DNA of 64,000 nt, from assembly GCA_030447925.1 (NCBI GenBank), contig JAUJNX010000012.1:1-64000 (forward strand), read 5' to 3'. Of the stretch, positions 1 to 7,959 are shown piece by piece. The DNA is from Egibacteraceae bacterium (GTDB lineage Bacteria; Actinomycetota; Nitriliruptoria; Euzebyales; Egibacteraceae). The position numbers and the translations under genes are program-made. The notes beneath the pieces were generated by a model. It ran no database searches and was not told the origin of the DNA. It worked only from the letters and a program-made list of their open reading frames with translations. Position 1 is the first letter of the stretch, and each line of letters begins with the position of its first letter.

Positions 1-333
1 CGCCGCGGCCGCAGCGGACGCCCGCGCGGCAGCCTCGGCACGCGCCGCCTCGGCGGCCAGGCCCGCGTCGTCCGGGTCCTGCGCGGCCCGGTGGGCGGCC
101 AGGCGGGCCGTCAGCGCGTCGAGCTTGGCCAGCAGCCGGCCCACCCGGCGCAGGTGGCGCGCCTCGAACCGGTCCAGCCGTGCGCGGTCGGCGGCCAGCA
201 CCTCCTCGCGCGCCGCCAGGACGTCCTGCAGGGCGTGCAGCGTCGCGCGCAGCGCGCTCGCGTCGACCGGCTCGGGGAGCGCCCCGTCCCGCCGCCACCG
301 GGCCGCGCCCGTCCCCGCCGTCGTGGTCCCCAC
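1..333 (-). CDS. Hypothetical coiled-coil protein, N-terminal part only
   Basis: Only the first 111 codons are present; the reading frame runs off the left edge of the window. It starts at a GTG (333-331) 43 bases after the stop of the upstream hydrolase gene, as expected for the last gene of the leftward operon. The visible part is rich in Ala, Arg, Glu and Leu in heptad-like spacing (for example LHALQDVLAAREEVLAADRA and RLDRFEARHLRRVGRLLAKL), so a long alpha-helix or coiled coil is likely. No signal peptide or catalytic motif is visible. I do not recognise the family and assign no function. The frame is also open upstream of the GTG, so the start is tentative. Confidence 0.5.
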   Translation of the reverse strand, partial: MGTTTAGTGAARWRRDGALPEPVDASALRATLHALQDVLAAREEVLAADRARLDRFEARHLRRVGRLLAKLDALTARLAAHRAAQDPDDAGLAAEAARAEAAARASAAAAA

Positions 334-376
334 CGCGCCGAGCCTGCCGCACGCGGCGCCCGGCCGCCACGGCCCG

Positions 377-1240
377 TCAGCCGCCGGTGGCCTCGCGGAG
401 GAAGGCGATCGACAGGGGGTTGAACCGCTCCGGGTGCTCGTGCTGGGGCCAGTGGCCGCAGTCGTCGAGCAGCTCCAGGCGCGAACCGGGGATGGCCGCC
501 TGCATCGCGTGGGCCTCGGGGACCTCGCCGAACGGGTTGTCGCGACCCCACACGATCAGCGTCGGCGCGGTGATCCGGCCCATGCGCTCGGGGCGCAGCA
601 GGTTGCGCTGGCGGGTGCCCATGTCCTGCAGCGCCAGCAGGTTGGACAGGTTCGCGCGGAACTCGGGGCGGTGGTAGATCGCGGCGCGGATCGCGACCAG
701 CTCGTCGGTGACGTCGGCGGGGTCGTGGAACAGCAGCTCCAGCCGCTCGCGGACCAGCTGGTCGTCGTCGCTGTCGACGGCGCGCCGGGTCGAGGTGGCG
801 ATGCGCTCCATGACCGCCGGGTTGGCCTTGGTCCCGCCGGCGGCGACCAGCTGGAGCGAGGCGACCCGGTCCGGCTGCTCGCTGGCGAGCCACGCCGCCA
901 CCCAGCCGCCGAGCGACTCCCCCACCAGGTGGGCGGCGGGCAGGCCCTGGGCGTCCATCCACGCGACCAGGTGGGCGACGTAGTGGGGGATCTCGTAGGG
1001 GTGGTCGGGCTTGGCCGTGTAGCCGTGCCCGAGCATGTCGATCGCCAGGCAGCGGAACCCGACCGCCGCGTGGGGGACGAGGTTGCGGGCGAAGGCCTCC
1101 AGGTGCCCGCTGGTGCCGTGCAGGAAGACCACCGGCGGCCCGTCGGCGGGGCCCGCGTCCAGGGTGCGCGTCGCCACCCCGCCCGCGTCGACCCAGTGCA
1201 GCCGGAAGGGGGTGCCGGTGAGGTCGGTCCAGACGGTCAC
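377..1240 (-). CDS. Alpha/beta hydrolase, meta-cleavage product (C-C bond) hydrolase, MhpC/HsaD-like
   Basis: The 287-residue protein belongs to the alpha/beta hydrolase fold family that splits ring-cleavage products of extradiol dioxygenases in the cytosol. It shows the oxyanion-loop HGTSG, the nucleophile elbow GESLGG, the acid WGRDNPFG and the catalytic base CGHWPQHE, all in the expected order, and has the usual family length (about 285). The GTG start at 1240 overlaps the TGA of the dioxygenase gene as GTGA, so the two are translationally coupled. Dioxygenase and hydrolase would act in sequence: ring opening, then hydrolysis to a 2-hydroxydienoate and an acid. The exact substrate cannot be read from the sequence. 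A second hydrolase of the same family lies in the operon at 3821-4762, so the two may differ in substrate. Confidence 0.85.
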   Translation of the reverse strand: MTVWTDLTGTPFRLHWVDAGGVATRTLDAGPADGPPVVFLHGTSGHLEAFARNLVPHAAVGFRCLAIDMLGHGYTAKPDHPYEIPHYVAHLVAWMDAQGLPAAHLVGESLGGWVAAWLASEQPDRVASLQLVAAGGTKANPAVMERIATSTRRAVDSDDDQLVRERLELLFHDPADVTDELVAIRAAIYHRPEFRANLSNLLALQDMGTRQRNLLRPERMGRITAPTLIVWGRDNPFGEVPEAHAMQAAIPGSRLELLDDCGHWPQHEHPERFNPLSIAFLREATGG

Positions 1241-2178
1241 GGCGCCGCCTCGGGCTCGATCAGGGCGACGGCCATGCCGGTGAGCCACTCGTCGATCGGC
1301 TGGTAGGTGAGGGTCCTGCCCTTGCCGTGGCCCGCCGCCCCGGCCATCACCATCCAGGTGCGGATCTCCTGGCCGCCGTTGCCGGCGCGCTCCTCGATCT
1401 GCTGGTCGGTCCACGAGGCGTACTCGGCGAGCCGCCCGGTCTCCAGGTGCTCCAGGAACGCGCGGTCGAAGTCGTCGCGGATCACCGACGGGGCCTGCAG
1501 CACGATGTCGCGGCGGCGGGCGTTGTACTTCTGCCAGTCGCCGCGTCCCTCGGTCCAGGCCTCGACCAGGAAGTGGTCGTCGTCGCTGCGCGGGTCGAAC
1601 CACTTGGGGAACGGCAGCTGGTGGGACAGCCCGCCGGACCCGACCACCACGACGCGCTTGTCCTGCCCGTCGGTGGCGATCGCCCCGGCGATCGCACGGC
1701 CGAGGCCCTCGCAGCGCGCCAGGGACGGGAACGGCGGCGCGAAGACGTTGACCACGACGGGCACGATGGGCGCGTCCACGCCGTCGAGCACGTACTGGAT
1801 CGCGTGGGACAGGCCGTGGTCGATCTGCAGGCGCACGCTGAACGCCGGGTCGAAGCCGTCGGCCATCACCCCCGCGGTGACGTGCCGGGCGAGGTCGACG
1901 TCGACCGGCTGGGGACCCTCGGGCGTGCCGGCCTCGCCGCTGGCGATGCACTCGCCCACGCCGATCGTGAAGGCCGGCAGCAGGTCGAGCCAGAAGCCGC
2001 GGAAGTGGTTGGAGCCGACGAGCACCACCGCGTCCGGCTCGGCGGCGCGGACGGCGTCGCGCGCGACCCACAGCCCGTCGCGGAACGCCTCGGCCTGGTC
2101 GGCCCGTTCGACGCGGTCCCAGTGGGTGTTCATCAGGGTGCTGTGGCTGGCGCCGACACCCAGGACGACCTTGCTCAT
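1237..2178 (-). CDS. mhpB: Class III extradiol ring-cleavage dioxygenase, MhpB-like (3-carboxyethylcatechol 2,3-dioxygenase type)
   Basis: This 313-residue protein has the length and landmarks of MhpB (E. coli MhpB is about 314). It begins with the family pattern GVGASHSTLMNTHWDR, which holds an iron-ligand histidine, and later shows IDHGLSHAI and VVVGSGGLSHQLPFPKW, typical of the LigB superfamily. The enzyme opens a catechol ring next to the diol using Fe(II) and O2. The ATG at 2178 lies directly behind one copy of a dispersed repeat that supplies the Shine-Dalgarno (AAGGTGCACAC then ATG) and that also precedes genes at 29119 and 35775. Its stop overlaps the next hydrolase start. The gene symbol reflects clear resemblance; the native substrate (a dihydroxyphenyl-alkanoate or similar) is inferred. 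Confidence 0.88.
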   Translation of the reverse strand: MSKVVLGVGASHSTLMNTHWDRVERADQAEAFRDGLWVARDAVRAAEPDAVVLVGSNHFRGFWLDLLPAFTIGVGECIASGEAGTPEGPQPVDVDLARHVTAGVMADGFDPAFSVRLQIDHGLSHAIQYVLDGVDAPIVPVVVNVFAPPFPSLARCEGLGRAIAGAIATDGQDKRVVVVGSGGLSHQLPFPKWFDPRSDDDHFLVEAWTEGRGDWQKYNARRRDIVLQAPSVIRDDFDRAFLEHLETGRLAEYASWTDQQIEERAGNGGQEIRTWMVMAGAAGHGKGRTLTYQPIDEWLTGMAVALIEPEAAP

Positions 2179-2203
2179 GTGTGCACCTTCCGCGCCGGGC
2201 GGC

Positions 2204-3538
2204 TCATGACCGGGGCCTCTCGCTGCAGCGGTCGACCGCGACCTGCACGAGCAGGCGGGTCAGCCGGACCATCTGGCGGGTGTCGACGACGTTCATGCCC
2301 AGCGAGAAGTCCAGGTCGGGCAGCTCGGTCGCCTTGGGCATCCCGATCCGGGCGGTCGGGATGCCGTGGGCGCGCAGGATGTTGGCGTCGGTCGCCCCCG
2401 ACAGGCCGGGGCGCGGCTCGTGCGGGCGGCCCTCCTGGCGCTCCCACGCGCGCGCGGCGGCGGCGACGACGGGGTGGTCGACCGGCGTGGTGGTCCCGGG
2501 GATCGCGAGGACCAGGTCCCAGCCGACCTCCAGGTCGGGGTGGCGCGCGGCCAGGTCGGCCATCAGGGCGGCGAACTCGCGCCGGACCTGCGCCGGGGTG
2601 GTCCGCGGGCTGAGGCGCACGTCGACCCACAGCCGGCAGACCGCGCCGGTCACCGCGGGCATCCGCGGCCAGCCGGACTCGATCGCGCCGATGCTCACCT
2701 GCGGGGCGACCAGGCCGTCGGTGTGGCGCGCGGTGTAGTCCCCGGCCCAGCGCTCGATCGCCTCGATCACGTGGGTGGCCGCCACGATCGGGTTGCGGTA
2801 GTCCAGCAGGTGGCGGCTGCCGACGTAGGTGTGGGTACCGGCGACGTCGACCGCGAACCAGGCCAGGCCGACCTCCTCCCACGACACCGCCCAGCCGGGC
2901 TTGGCGATCACCGCCTCGTCGGGGAACGCGCCCTGCTCCAGCAGGAAGGCGCAGCCGTTGCCCTGACCGGCGTTGCCGCGCCCGCCGTGGCGCCGGTTGG
3001 TGGGCATGCCCCCGGCGCCGAAGCCCGCGAGCAGGTCGCCGGGCAGGGTCGTCCCGGAGTCGGCGAGGGCGGCGGCCACCGCCTCGACGGCGACGGCCAC
3101 GCAGGCGGCGTGGCCCTTGGGGTTGCCAGCCCCCAGCCCGTAGACGTGCGGGCCGTCCACGCGCGGCGCCGGGCGCAGGTCGTCGCGCAGGACCGGGCCG
3201 ACCACCGGGACGTCCTGCGCGGGGTCGCCGGTGGTGAGGGTGTCGATGGGGGCGTAGAGCAGGAGGTCGGTGCCCGTGCCGTCGCCGCGCACCCGCGCCA
3301 CGGCGTTGGCCTGCGCGTCGTCGATTGGCTGGGTCGCGGCCTCGACCCCCGCGGCGGCCAGGCGACGGGCGATCAGGTCGGCGAGCGGCGCCTCCTCCCC
3401 GGTGGGCGACGGGGTGGCGACCAGCGCCACGGCCCAGTCGCGCAGCCGCGCCTCGCCGACCCGCGCCCACGCGGCCGCCAGCAGCGCCTCGCGCCGGTCG
3501 TCCAGCCGCCCGCGCACCGGCGCCGCCGCCCCGGTCAC
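2204..3538 (-). CDS. M20-family peptidase-like protein lacking canonical metal ligands
   Basis: The 444-residue protein follows the M20 (ArgE/DapE/CPG2) layout: catalytic domain, dimerisation insert around residues 190-310, catalytic domain. The metal-binding signatures are all altered. The usual GHxD is APID (LLLYAPIDTL), the usual GxxDxKG is GAGNPKGH, the glutamate pair DEE is missing (GFGAGGMP) and the C-terminal histidine segment has no histidine (FSLGMNVVDTRQM). Only the late SGATDANI segment is conserved. The fold is therefore likely but normal di-zinc hydrolysis is not. The GTG at 3538 is chosen because GGGAGGG lies about 5 bases upstream. It sits between the Rieske/hydrolase genes and mhpB in the same operon, so a role in aromatic catabolism (ligand binding or non-hydrolytic chemistry) is conceivable but unproven. 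Confidence 0.75.
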   Translation of the reverse strand: MTGAAAPVRGRLDDRREALLAAAWARVGEARLRDWAVALVATPSPTGEEAPLADLIARRLAAAGVEAATQPIDDAQANAVARVRGDGTGTDLLLYAPIDTLTTGDPAQDVPVVGPVLRDDLRPAPRVDGPHVYGLGAGNPKGHAACVAVAVEAVAAALADSGTTLPGDLLAGFGAGGMPTNRRHGGRGNAGQGNGCAFLLEQGAFPDEAVIAKPGWAVSWEEVGLAWFAVDVAGTHTYVGSRHLLDYRNPIVAATHVIEAIERWAGDYTARHTDGLVAPQVSIGAIESGWPRMPAVTGAVCRLWVDVRLSPRTTPAQVRREFAALMADLAARHPDLEVGWDLVLAIPGTTTPVDHPVVAAAARAWERQEGRPHEPRPGLSGATDANILRAHGIPTARIGMPKATELPDLDFSLGMNVVDTRQMVRLTRLLVQVAVDRCSERPRS

Positions 3539-3617
3539 CGCGTCCCTCCCGCGCTCCGGCGCCGCGCGCCACCCGGGCGCCCGGTCTCCTCGCGGCAGGG
3601 GTCGTGGCCCAGGGCGC

Positions 3618-3824
3618 TCACGGCCCGTCCGCGACGTCGGCCGGCCCACCGGTCGGGGCCGGTGCGGTGGGGGGGACGCGCGGGGTGGTGCCCGCGGCGC
3701 CGATCGGGGACGGGCCCTGCTCCAGCCGGACGACGGTGCCCGTCGCCGCGATCCACCAGCGCGCCAGGTCCTGCCGCCGGGCGACCGCCAGCGCGGCCAG
3801 GGCCAGCAGGGCGGCGCGCCTCAC
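3618..3824 (-). CDS. Small hypothetical protein (68 aa), translationally coupled to the upstream hydrolase
   Basis: The GTG start at 3824 overlaps the stop of the hydrolase gene (GTGA), the same arrangement as the other gene joints in this operon, which supports translation. The protein has a short hydrophobic N-terminal stretch (AALLALAALAVA), a middle segment RWWIAATGTVVRLEQG and a Pro/Thr/Ala-rich tail. The hydrophobic run is short for a membrane helix. I recognise no family. It could be an accessory peptide of the Rieske/hydrolase system or a fortuitous open frame in GC-rich DNA; the coupling makes the former somewhat more likely. Confidence 0.45.
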   Translation of the reverse strand: MRRAALLALAALAVARRQDLARWWIAATGTVVRLEQGPSPIGAAGTTPRVPPTAPAPTGGPADVADGP

Positions 3825-4762
3825 GCCGCCGCCTCCTCGTCGACGCGGTCCAGGAACGTCCGCACCACGCCCGCGTAGGCGCGCGGGCGCTCCTCCTGCA
3901 GGTGGTGGGAGACCCGGTCCATCACGTGGACCCCGGCGGCGGGCATCCGGCTGGCCAGCCACAGCGGGTACTCCGGGCCCAGGAAGTCGTCCTGCATGCC
4001 CCAGGCGAACAGGGTCGGCGCGGTCACGCGCGGGAGGGCGTCGGACAGGTCCTGCGCGGCGCCGCGCTCGGCGATCGCCAGGCCCAGGCGCAGCTCGCCG
4101 GGGTCCAGGCTCTGCTCGTGGCGGAGCGTGACGGTCTCGTCGGGGATGCGGTCGCTCTCGAACCACTCGAAGCGGGCGATCAGGTCGCGCATCTTCTGCC
4201 ACGACGGGCCGTCCCCGCCGTAGTAGTCCAGGCGCGCGAACCGCCCGCGCCGCGCGCGGTCGACCAGCGGCCCGAACGGTCCGTGGGGCACGGGCATGCT
4301 GCCGGTGACGACCAGCCCCGCCACCCGGTCCGGCCGCTCCGCCGCCAGCGCGAGCGCGCACGCGCCGCCCCAGGAGTTGCAGACGAAGTGCGCGCGGTCG
4401 ATGCCCAGGTCGTCGAGGAAGGCGGCGTAGACCGCGGCGTGGGACGACCACACCGGGCCGTCGATGTCAGGCTTGTCGGAGCGCCCGTACTGCAGGAGGT
4501 CCAGCAGCAGCAGGCGCCGGTCGGCCAGGTGGGGGGCGCAGACCCCGAAGTCGGACCACCCGGTGCAGCCCGGCCCGCCGCCGTGGAGGAACACGATCGG
4601 CGGCCCGCCCGCCGCCGGGTCCCCCATCTCCAGGTAGTGCAGCCGGTGCGTCCCGGCCTGCGCCCACCGGCTCTCCGGCACCGCCGGCCGCGTCAGCACC
4701 TCGCCGCCACCACCCGTGCCGCCCGGCGCCGGGGCGGCGTGGTCGCCGGTGGTCGTGGTCAC
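3821..4762 (-). CDS. Alpha/beta hydrolase, second meta-cleavage hydrolase (BphD/HsaD-like)
   Basis: A 313-residue alpha/beta hydrolase with the oxyanion motif FLHGGGPGCTGWSDF, typical of C-C hydrolases of biphenyl and steroid ring-cleavage pathways. The nucleophile elbow is CNSWGGA, the acid is in GMQDDFLGPE and the base in VSHHLQEERP. A Gly/Pro-rich extension of about 20 residues precedes the domain. The GTG start (4762) overlaps the stop of the Rieske oxygenase gene, and its own stop overlaps the next small gene, so three genes are coupled. The position next to a ring-hydroxylating oxygenase suggests it acts on the product of that branch. The substrate cannot be deduced from sequence alone. 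Confidence 0.85.
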   Translation of the reverse strand: MTTTTGDHAAPAPGGTGGGGEVLTRPAVPESRWAQAGTHRLHYLEMGDPAAGGPPIVFLHGGGPGCTGWSDFGVCAPHLADRRLLLLDLLQYGRSDKPDIDGPVWSSHAAVYAAFLDDLGIDRAHFVCNSWGGACALALAAERPDRVAGLVVTGSMPVPHGPFGPLVDRARRGRFARLDYYGGDGPSWQKMRDLIARFEWFESDRIPDETVTLRHEQSLDPGELRLGLAIAERGAAQDLSDALPRVTAPTLFAWGMQDDFLGPEYPLWLASRMPAAGVHVMDRVSHHLQEERPRAYAGVVRTFLDRVDEEAAA

Positions 4763-6051
4763 GGCCGGCCGTCCCCGGGCAGGCCCGTGGGCGGGGCCGG
4801 CGGGGCGGCGGCGACCGTCTCCTCGCCACCCGTGCCGCCCGGCGCGAGGCGCTCGAAGGCGCGGTCGGGCAGGGCGGCGAACTTCAGCCCCTCGGCCCGC
4901 GCCTGCTCGTCGCACAGCCGGCGCCACTCGATCAGCGACTTGTCGGGGCGGTAGAGCCGCTCCGGCGGCGCGTCGGTCAGCTCCACCATCCACTTGTCCT
5001 GGTTGCTGAAGTCGCCGTGGAAGAACGGGCGCACGACGGCCAGGTACTTGGCGATCCAGGACCAGGCCGTGGCGCCGCTCTTGAACCGGACCATGAACCC
5101 GACGTAGCGGTGGTTGGCCTCGTCCACCGGCACGTAGAACTCGTAGTGGATGAAGGTCGGGTAGGCGATGCGCAGGACGCCGGGGTAGGCGATCGAGGCG
5201 AACCCGGGGAAGCCGAGCCCGGCGATCTCGGGGTCGGGCGTCTTGCCCGCCCCGGTGTTGCCGAGCGTGAAGTCCTTCGACGCGGGCGGGTTGATCTTCC
5301 ACCAGCGCTTGTTCGTCCAGCGGCCCAGGCCGGGGAAGTCGGCCTCCCAGTGGACCTCGTCCTGGGTGCGGTAGAGCCAGCGGCCCTCGCGCACGATGCT
5401 GGTGAGGTTCCAGGTCGGCATGGCCTTGAACAGGCGCCACAGCGACGTGCGGTGCAGGTACTTGGCGTGGCCCTCGTCGAAGCCGTTCTCGGCGGCCAGG
5501 CGCCAGTTGCCGGACCGGTCGTCGATGCGCCCGCCCATCACCAGGGTCGCGCCGCGCAGCTCCTCGGGCAGGGCGTCCTCCACGGGCGGGGGCTCGCGCT
5601 CGCCGACGTAGACCCACACCAGGCCGAGCCGCTCCGCGGTGGGGTAGCGGCGCACGCGCACCTTGCCGCAGATCGGGGAGTCGGGGCCGTCGGTGATGAC
5701 GGCCTCGAGCACGCCCGTCCTCAAACGGAAGGTCCAGCCGTGGTAGGCGCAGGAGACGGTGCCGGGGAACTGGCGGCTGCCCTGGGACAGCGGGACGCCG
5801 CGGTGGGGGCAGCGGTCGTGCAGCGCGTGGGCCTCGCCGCCGTCGCGCATGAGCATGATGGTGTCGCCGAGCAGGGTCACCTGCCGGGGCCGGCCCTCGC
5901 GCAGCTCGGCGCTCCACATCGCGGGGTACCAGTGCTCGCGGAAGCCCTTGGCCGCGGCGTCGTAGCGCGGCCAGGACGACCAGTCCTGACGCCCCTGCGC
6001 GATGTCGGTCGGCTGCCGGCGGGCGCGGCCGGTGGGGAGGGTGGTGCTCAT
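4759..6051 (-). CDS. Rieske non-haem iron oxygenase, oxygenase (alpha) component
   Basis: This 430-residue protein has an N-terminal Rieske [2Fe-2S] domain with CPHRG (C81, H83) and CAYHGW (C101, H104). The catalytic domain carries the mononuclear iron histidines in FDEGHAKYLH (H195, H200), with a candidate acidic ligand late in the domain (HGDFSNQDKWMVE). Such enzymes hydroxylate or demethylate aromatic, steroid or heterocyclic substrates using electrons from a separate reductase. No ferredoxin or reductase gene is adjacent, so electrons must come from elsewhere. The ATG at 6051 overlaps the hydratase stop (ATGA) and is preferred over an upstream in-frame ATG at 6096. The C-terminus ends in a Gly/Pro/Ala-rich tail. 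Its place in the mhp-like operon suggests it prepares the ring for cleavage. Confidence 0.87.
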   Translation of the reverse strand: MSTTLPTGRARRQPTDIAQGRQDWSSWPRYDAAAKGFREHWYPAMWSAELREGRPRQVTLLGDTIMLMRDGGEAHALHDRCPHRGVPLSQGSRQFPGTVSCAYHGWTFRLRTGVLEAVITDGPDSPICGKVRVRRYPTAERLGLVWVYVGEREPPPVEDALPEELRGATLVMGGRIDDRSGNWRLAAENGFDEGHAKYLHRTSLWRLFKAMPTWNLTSIVREGRWLYRTQDEVHWEADFPGLGRWTNKRWWKINPPASKDFTLGNTGAGKTPDPEIAGLGFPGFASIAYPGVLRIAYPTFIHYEFYVPVDEANHRYVGFMVRFKSGATAWSWIAKYLAVVRPFFHGDFSNQDKWMVELTDAPPERLYRPDKSLIEWRRLCDEQARAEGLKFAALPDRAFERLAPGGTGGEETVAAAPPAPPTGLPGDGRP

Positions 6052-6948
6052 GCGCGGGCTCCTCGGGTCCTGGCCGCGGGTGCGGGGGGTGCCCACGACA
6101 CGCGGACGGCGCCGAGGCCGGCGAACTCGGCGAGGGCGTGGTCACCGGGGGCGAGGTCGACGGCGCGGCACAGCGCGCCGGAGAGGATCACCGACCCGGC
6201 GGCGAGGGTCTCCCCGTAGGCGGCGAGGGTGTTGGCCAGCCACGCGACGCAGGCCGCCGGGTGGCCGAGCACCGCCGCCCCCGCGCCGGACTCGACCACG
6301 CGCCCGTTCACGCTGAGCGCGGTGCCGACCAGGCGCAGGTCCAGGTCGCGCGGGTCGACCAGGCGCCCTCCCAGCACCGCGTACGCCGACGACGCGTTGT
6401 CCGCGACGGTGTCGACCAGGCGGATGTCCCAGTCGCGCACGCGGCTGTCGATGATCTCCAGGCCGGCGACCACGGCCTCGGTCGCGCGCAGGGCGTCCAG
6501 GGTCGTGACCCCGGGGCCGGCGAGGTCGCGGCCGAGCACGAACGCGATCTCGGCCTCGACCCGCGGGCGGATCAGCGGGCGCGGCACCGCGGCGAGGTCC
6601 GCGCCGTCGTCCAGGAGCATGTCGTCGAGCAGGACGCCGAAGTCGGGCTCGTCCACGCCGAGCTGCTGCTGCATGACGCGGCTGGTGAGCCCCACCTTGC
6701 GGCCCGCGACCCGGCGCCCCTGGTCGAGCGCCCAGGCCACCCCGATCCGCTGGACCGCGTAGGCGTCGGCGAGCGACAGCCCCTCCCGCACCGGCGCCAC
6801 GGGCTCCCCGCTGCGCCGCCCGCCACAACCGCTCGGCGAGCCCCTCCAGCCGCCCCCCGCCGGGGTCGCCACCCGGGGTGGCGACGCCGGCCGTGCCGGC
6901 GGCGGCTGCGGTCAGGCCGGCGTCCACGCCGTCGAGGGGGTCAGGCAC
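6048..6948 (-). CDS. mhpD: 2-hydroxypenta-2,4-dienoate hydratase, MhpD-like, frameshifted near its N-terminus
   Basis: The main part (from about 6810 down to 6048) reads as a fumarylacetoacetase-superfamily hydratase: [20 protein letters not shown], a metal-site region [10 protein letters not shown] and the family ending. It adds water to 2-hydroxypenta-2,4-dienoate to make 4-hydroxy-2-oxovalerate. The natural N-terminus ([15 protein letters not shown]) lies in another frame and starts at a GTG near 6948 or 6927 inside the aldolase gene's 3' end. The two frames meet at a run of four G (about 6806), where losing one G or adding two restores the join. An ATG-initiated open frame from 6872 could still give a protein with a scrambled first 22 residues. 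Either a real mutation or a homopolymer sequencing error is possible. Confidence 0.8.
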
Positions 6949-7959
6949 GGGCGGGCCCTGGGGGACGTGCGGGCCAGCTGGGCCGCGATCTCGATGAGGA
7001 TGTCCTCCTGGCCGCCGACGGCCTTGCGCGCCGCGGCCTCCAGCAGCACGTCGGCGACCGGCACGCCGAAGGCCGCCGCGGCCCGCTCGGCGTGCAGCAG
7101 GAACGACGAGTACACCCCGGCGTAGCCCAGCAGCAGCGACCCCCGGTCGACGACGGGCAGCCGGTCGATCACCGGCCGGACGACGTCCTCGGCGACGTCG
7201 ACGATCGCCCGCACGTCGACCCCCAGGTCGATCCCCTGCTTGTCGGCCGCGGCGACCAGGACCTCCGTCGGCGCGTTGCCCGCGCCCGCGCCCAGCCCGC
7301 AGGTGCAGCCGTCCACCCAGGTGGCCCCCGCCTCGATCGCGGCCAGCGAGTTGGCCACCCCGAACGACAGGTTGTGGTGGGCGTGGACGCCGACCTCGAC
7401 GTCCGCGGGCAGCCGGTCGCGCAGCGCGGCGACCCGCGCCGCGACGTCCCGCGGCGCCATCGCGCCCGCCGAGTCGGTGACGTAGACGACCTGCGCGCCC
7501 GCGTGGGCCATGACCGCGGCCTGCCCGGCCAGGATCGCGGGCTCGGCCATGTGCGCCATCATCAGGAACCCGACCGCGGTCATCCCCAGGTCGCGGGCCA
7601 GCCCGAGGTGCTGGGGTGCGATGTCCGCCTCGGTGCAGTGGGTCGCGATCCGGGCGACCGACGCGCCGGCGTCGCGCGCCCGCGACAGGTGCGACCGCAC
7701 GCCCACCCCGGGCAGGAGCAGCACCGCCAGCCGCGCGCGGTCGACGGCCGCGACCGCGGTCTCCAGCAGCGTGAACTCGTCGACCAGGCTCGCCGAAGTT
7801 GAACGACGACCCGCCCAGCCCGTCGCCGTGGCTGACCTCCAGCACCGGCACCCCGGCCCGGTCCAGCCCCGCCGCCACCGCCGCGACCTCCTCGACGGTG
7901 AACCGGTGGCGCTTGGCGTGGCTGCCGTCGCGGAGCGTGGAGTCGACCAGCGTGATCAC
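6912..7959 (-). pseudogene. mhpE: 4-hydroxy-2-oxovalerate aldolase, MhpE-like, frameshifted
   Basis: The product would be the DRE-TIM metallolyase that splits 4-hydroxy-2-oxovalerate into pyruvate and acetaldehyde. The N-terminal part starts at GTG 7959 ([18 protein letters not shown], with the metal/catalytic DSTLRDG) and runs to GGSSFNFG. The rest, from [11 protein letters not shown] onward, is in another frame and includes the metal-ligand pair [11 protein letters not shown] and [13 protein letters not shown]. The frames meet near 7795 where one extra or two missing bases break the gene. The GTG overlaps the stop of the acetaldehyde dehydrogenase gene (GTGA), the usual partner with which the aldolase forms a channelling complex. 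Apart from the break, all family motifs are kept, which implies a recent lesion or a sequencing error. Confidence 0.8.

Noticed and set aside
125-4954. Long open frames on the plus strand opposite the mhp-like operon (for example 125-1306 and 2366-4954)
   Set aside because: They are antisense shadows caused by extreme GC content: composition is Arg/Gly/Pro/Ala-rich, they have no domain motifs, and the minus-strand genes show clear catalytic signatures.
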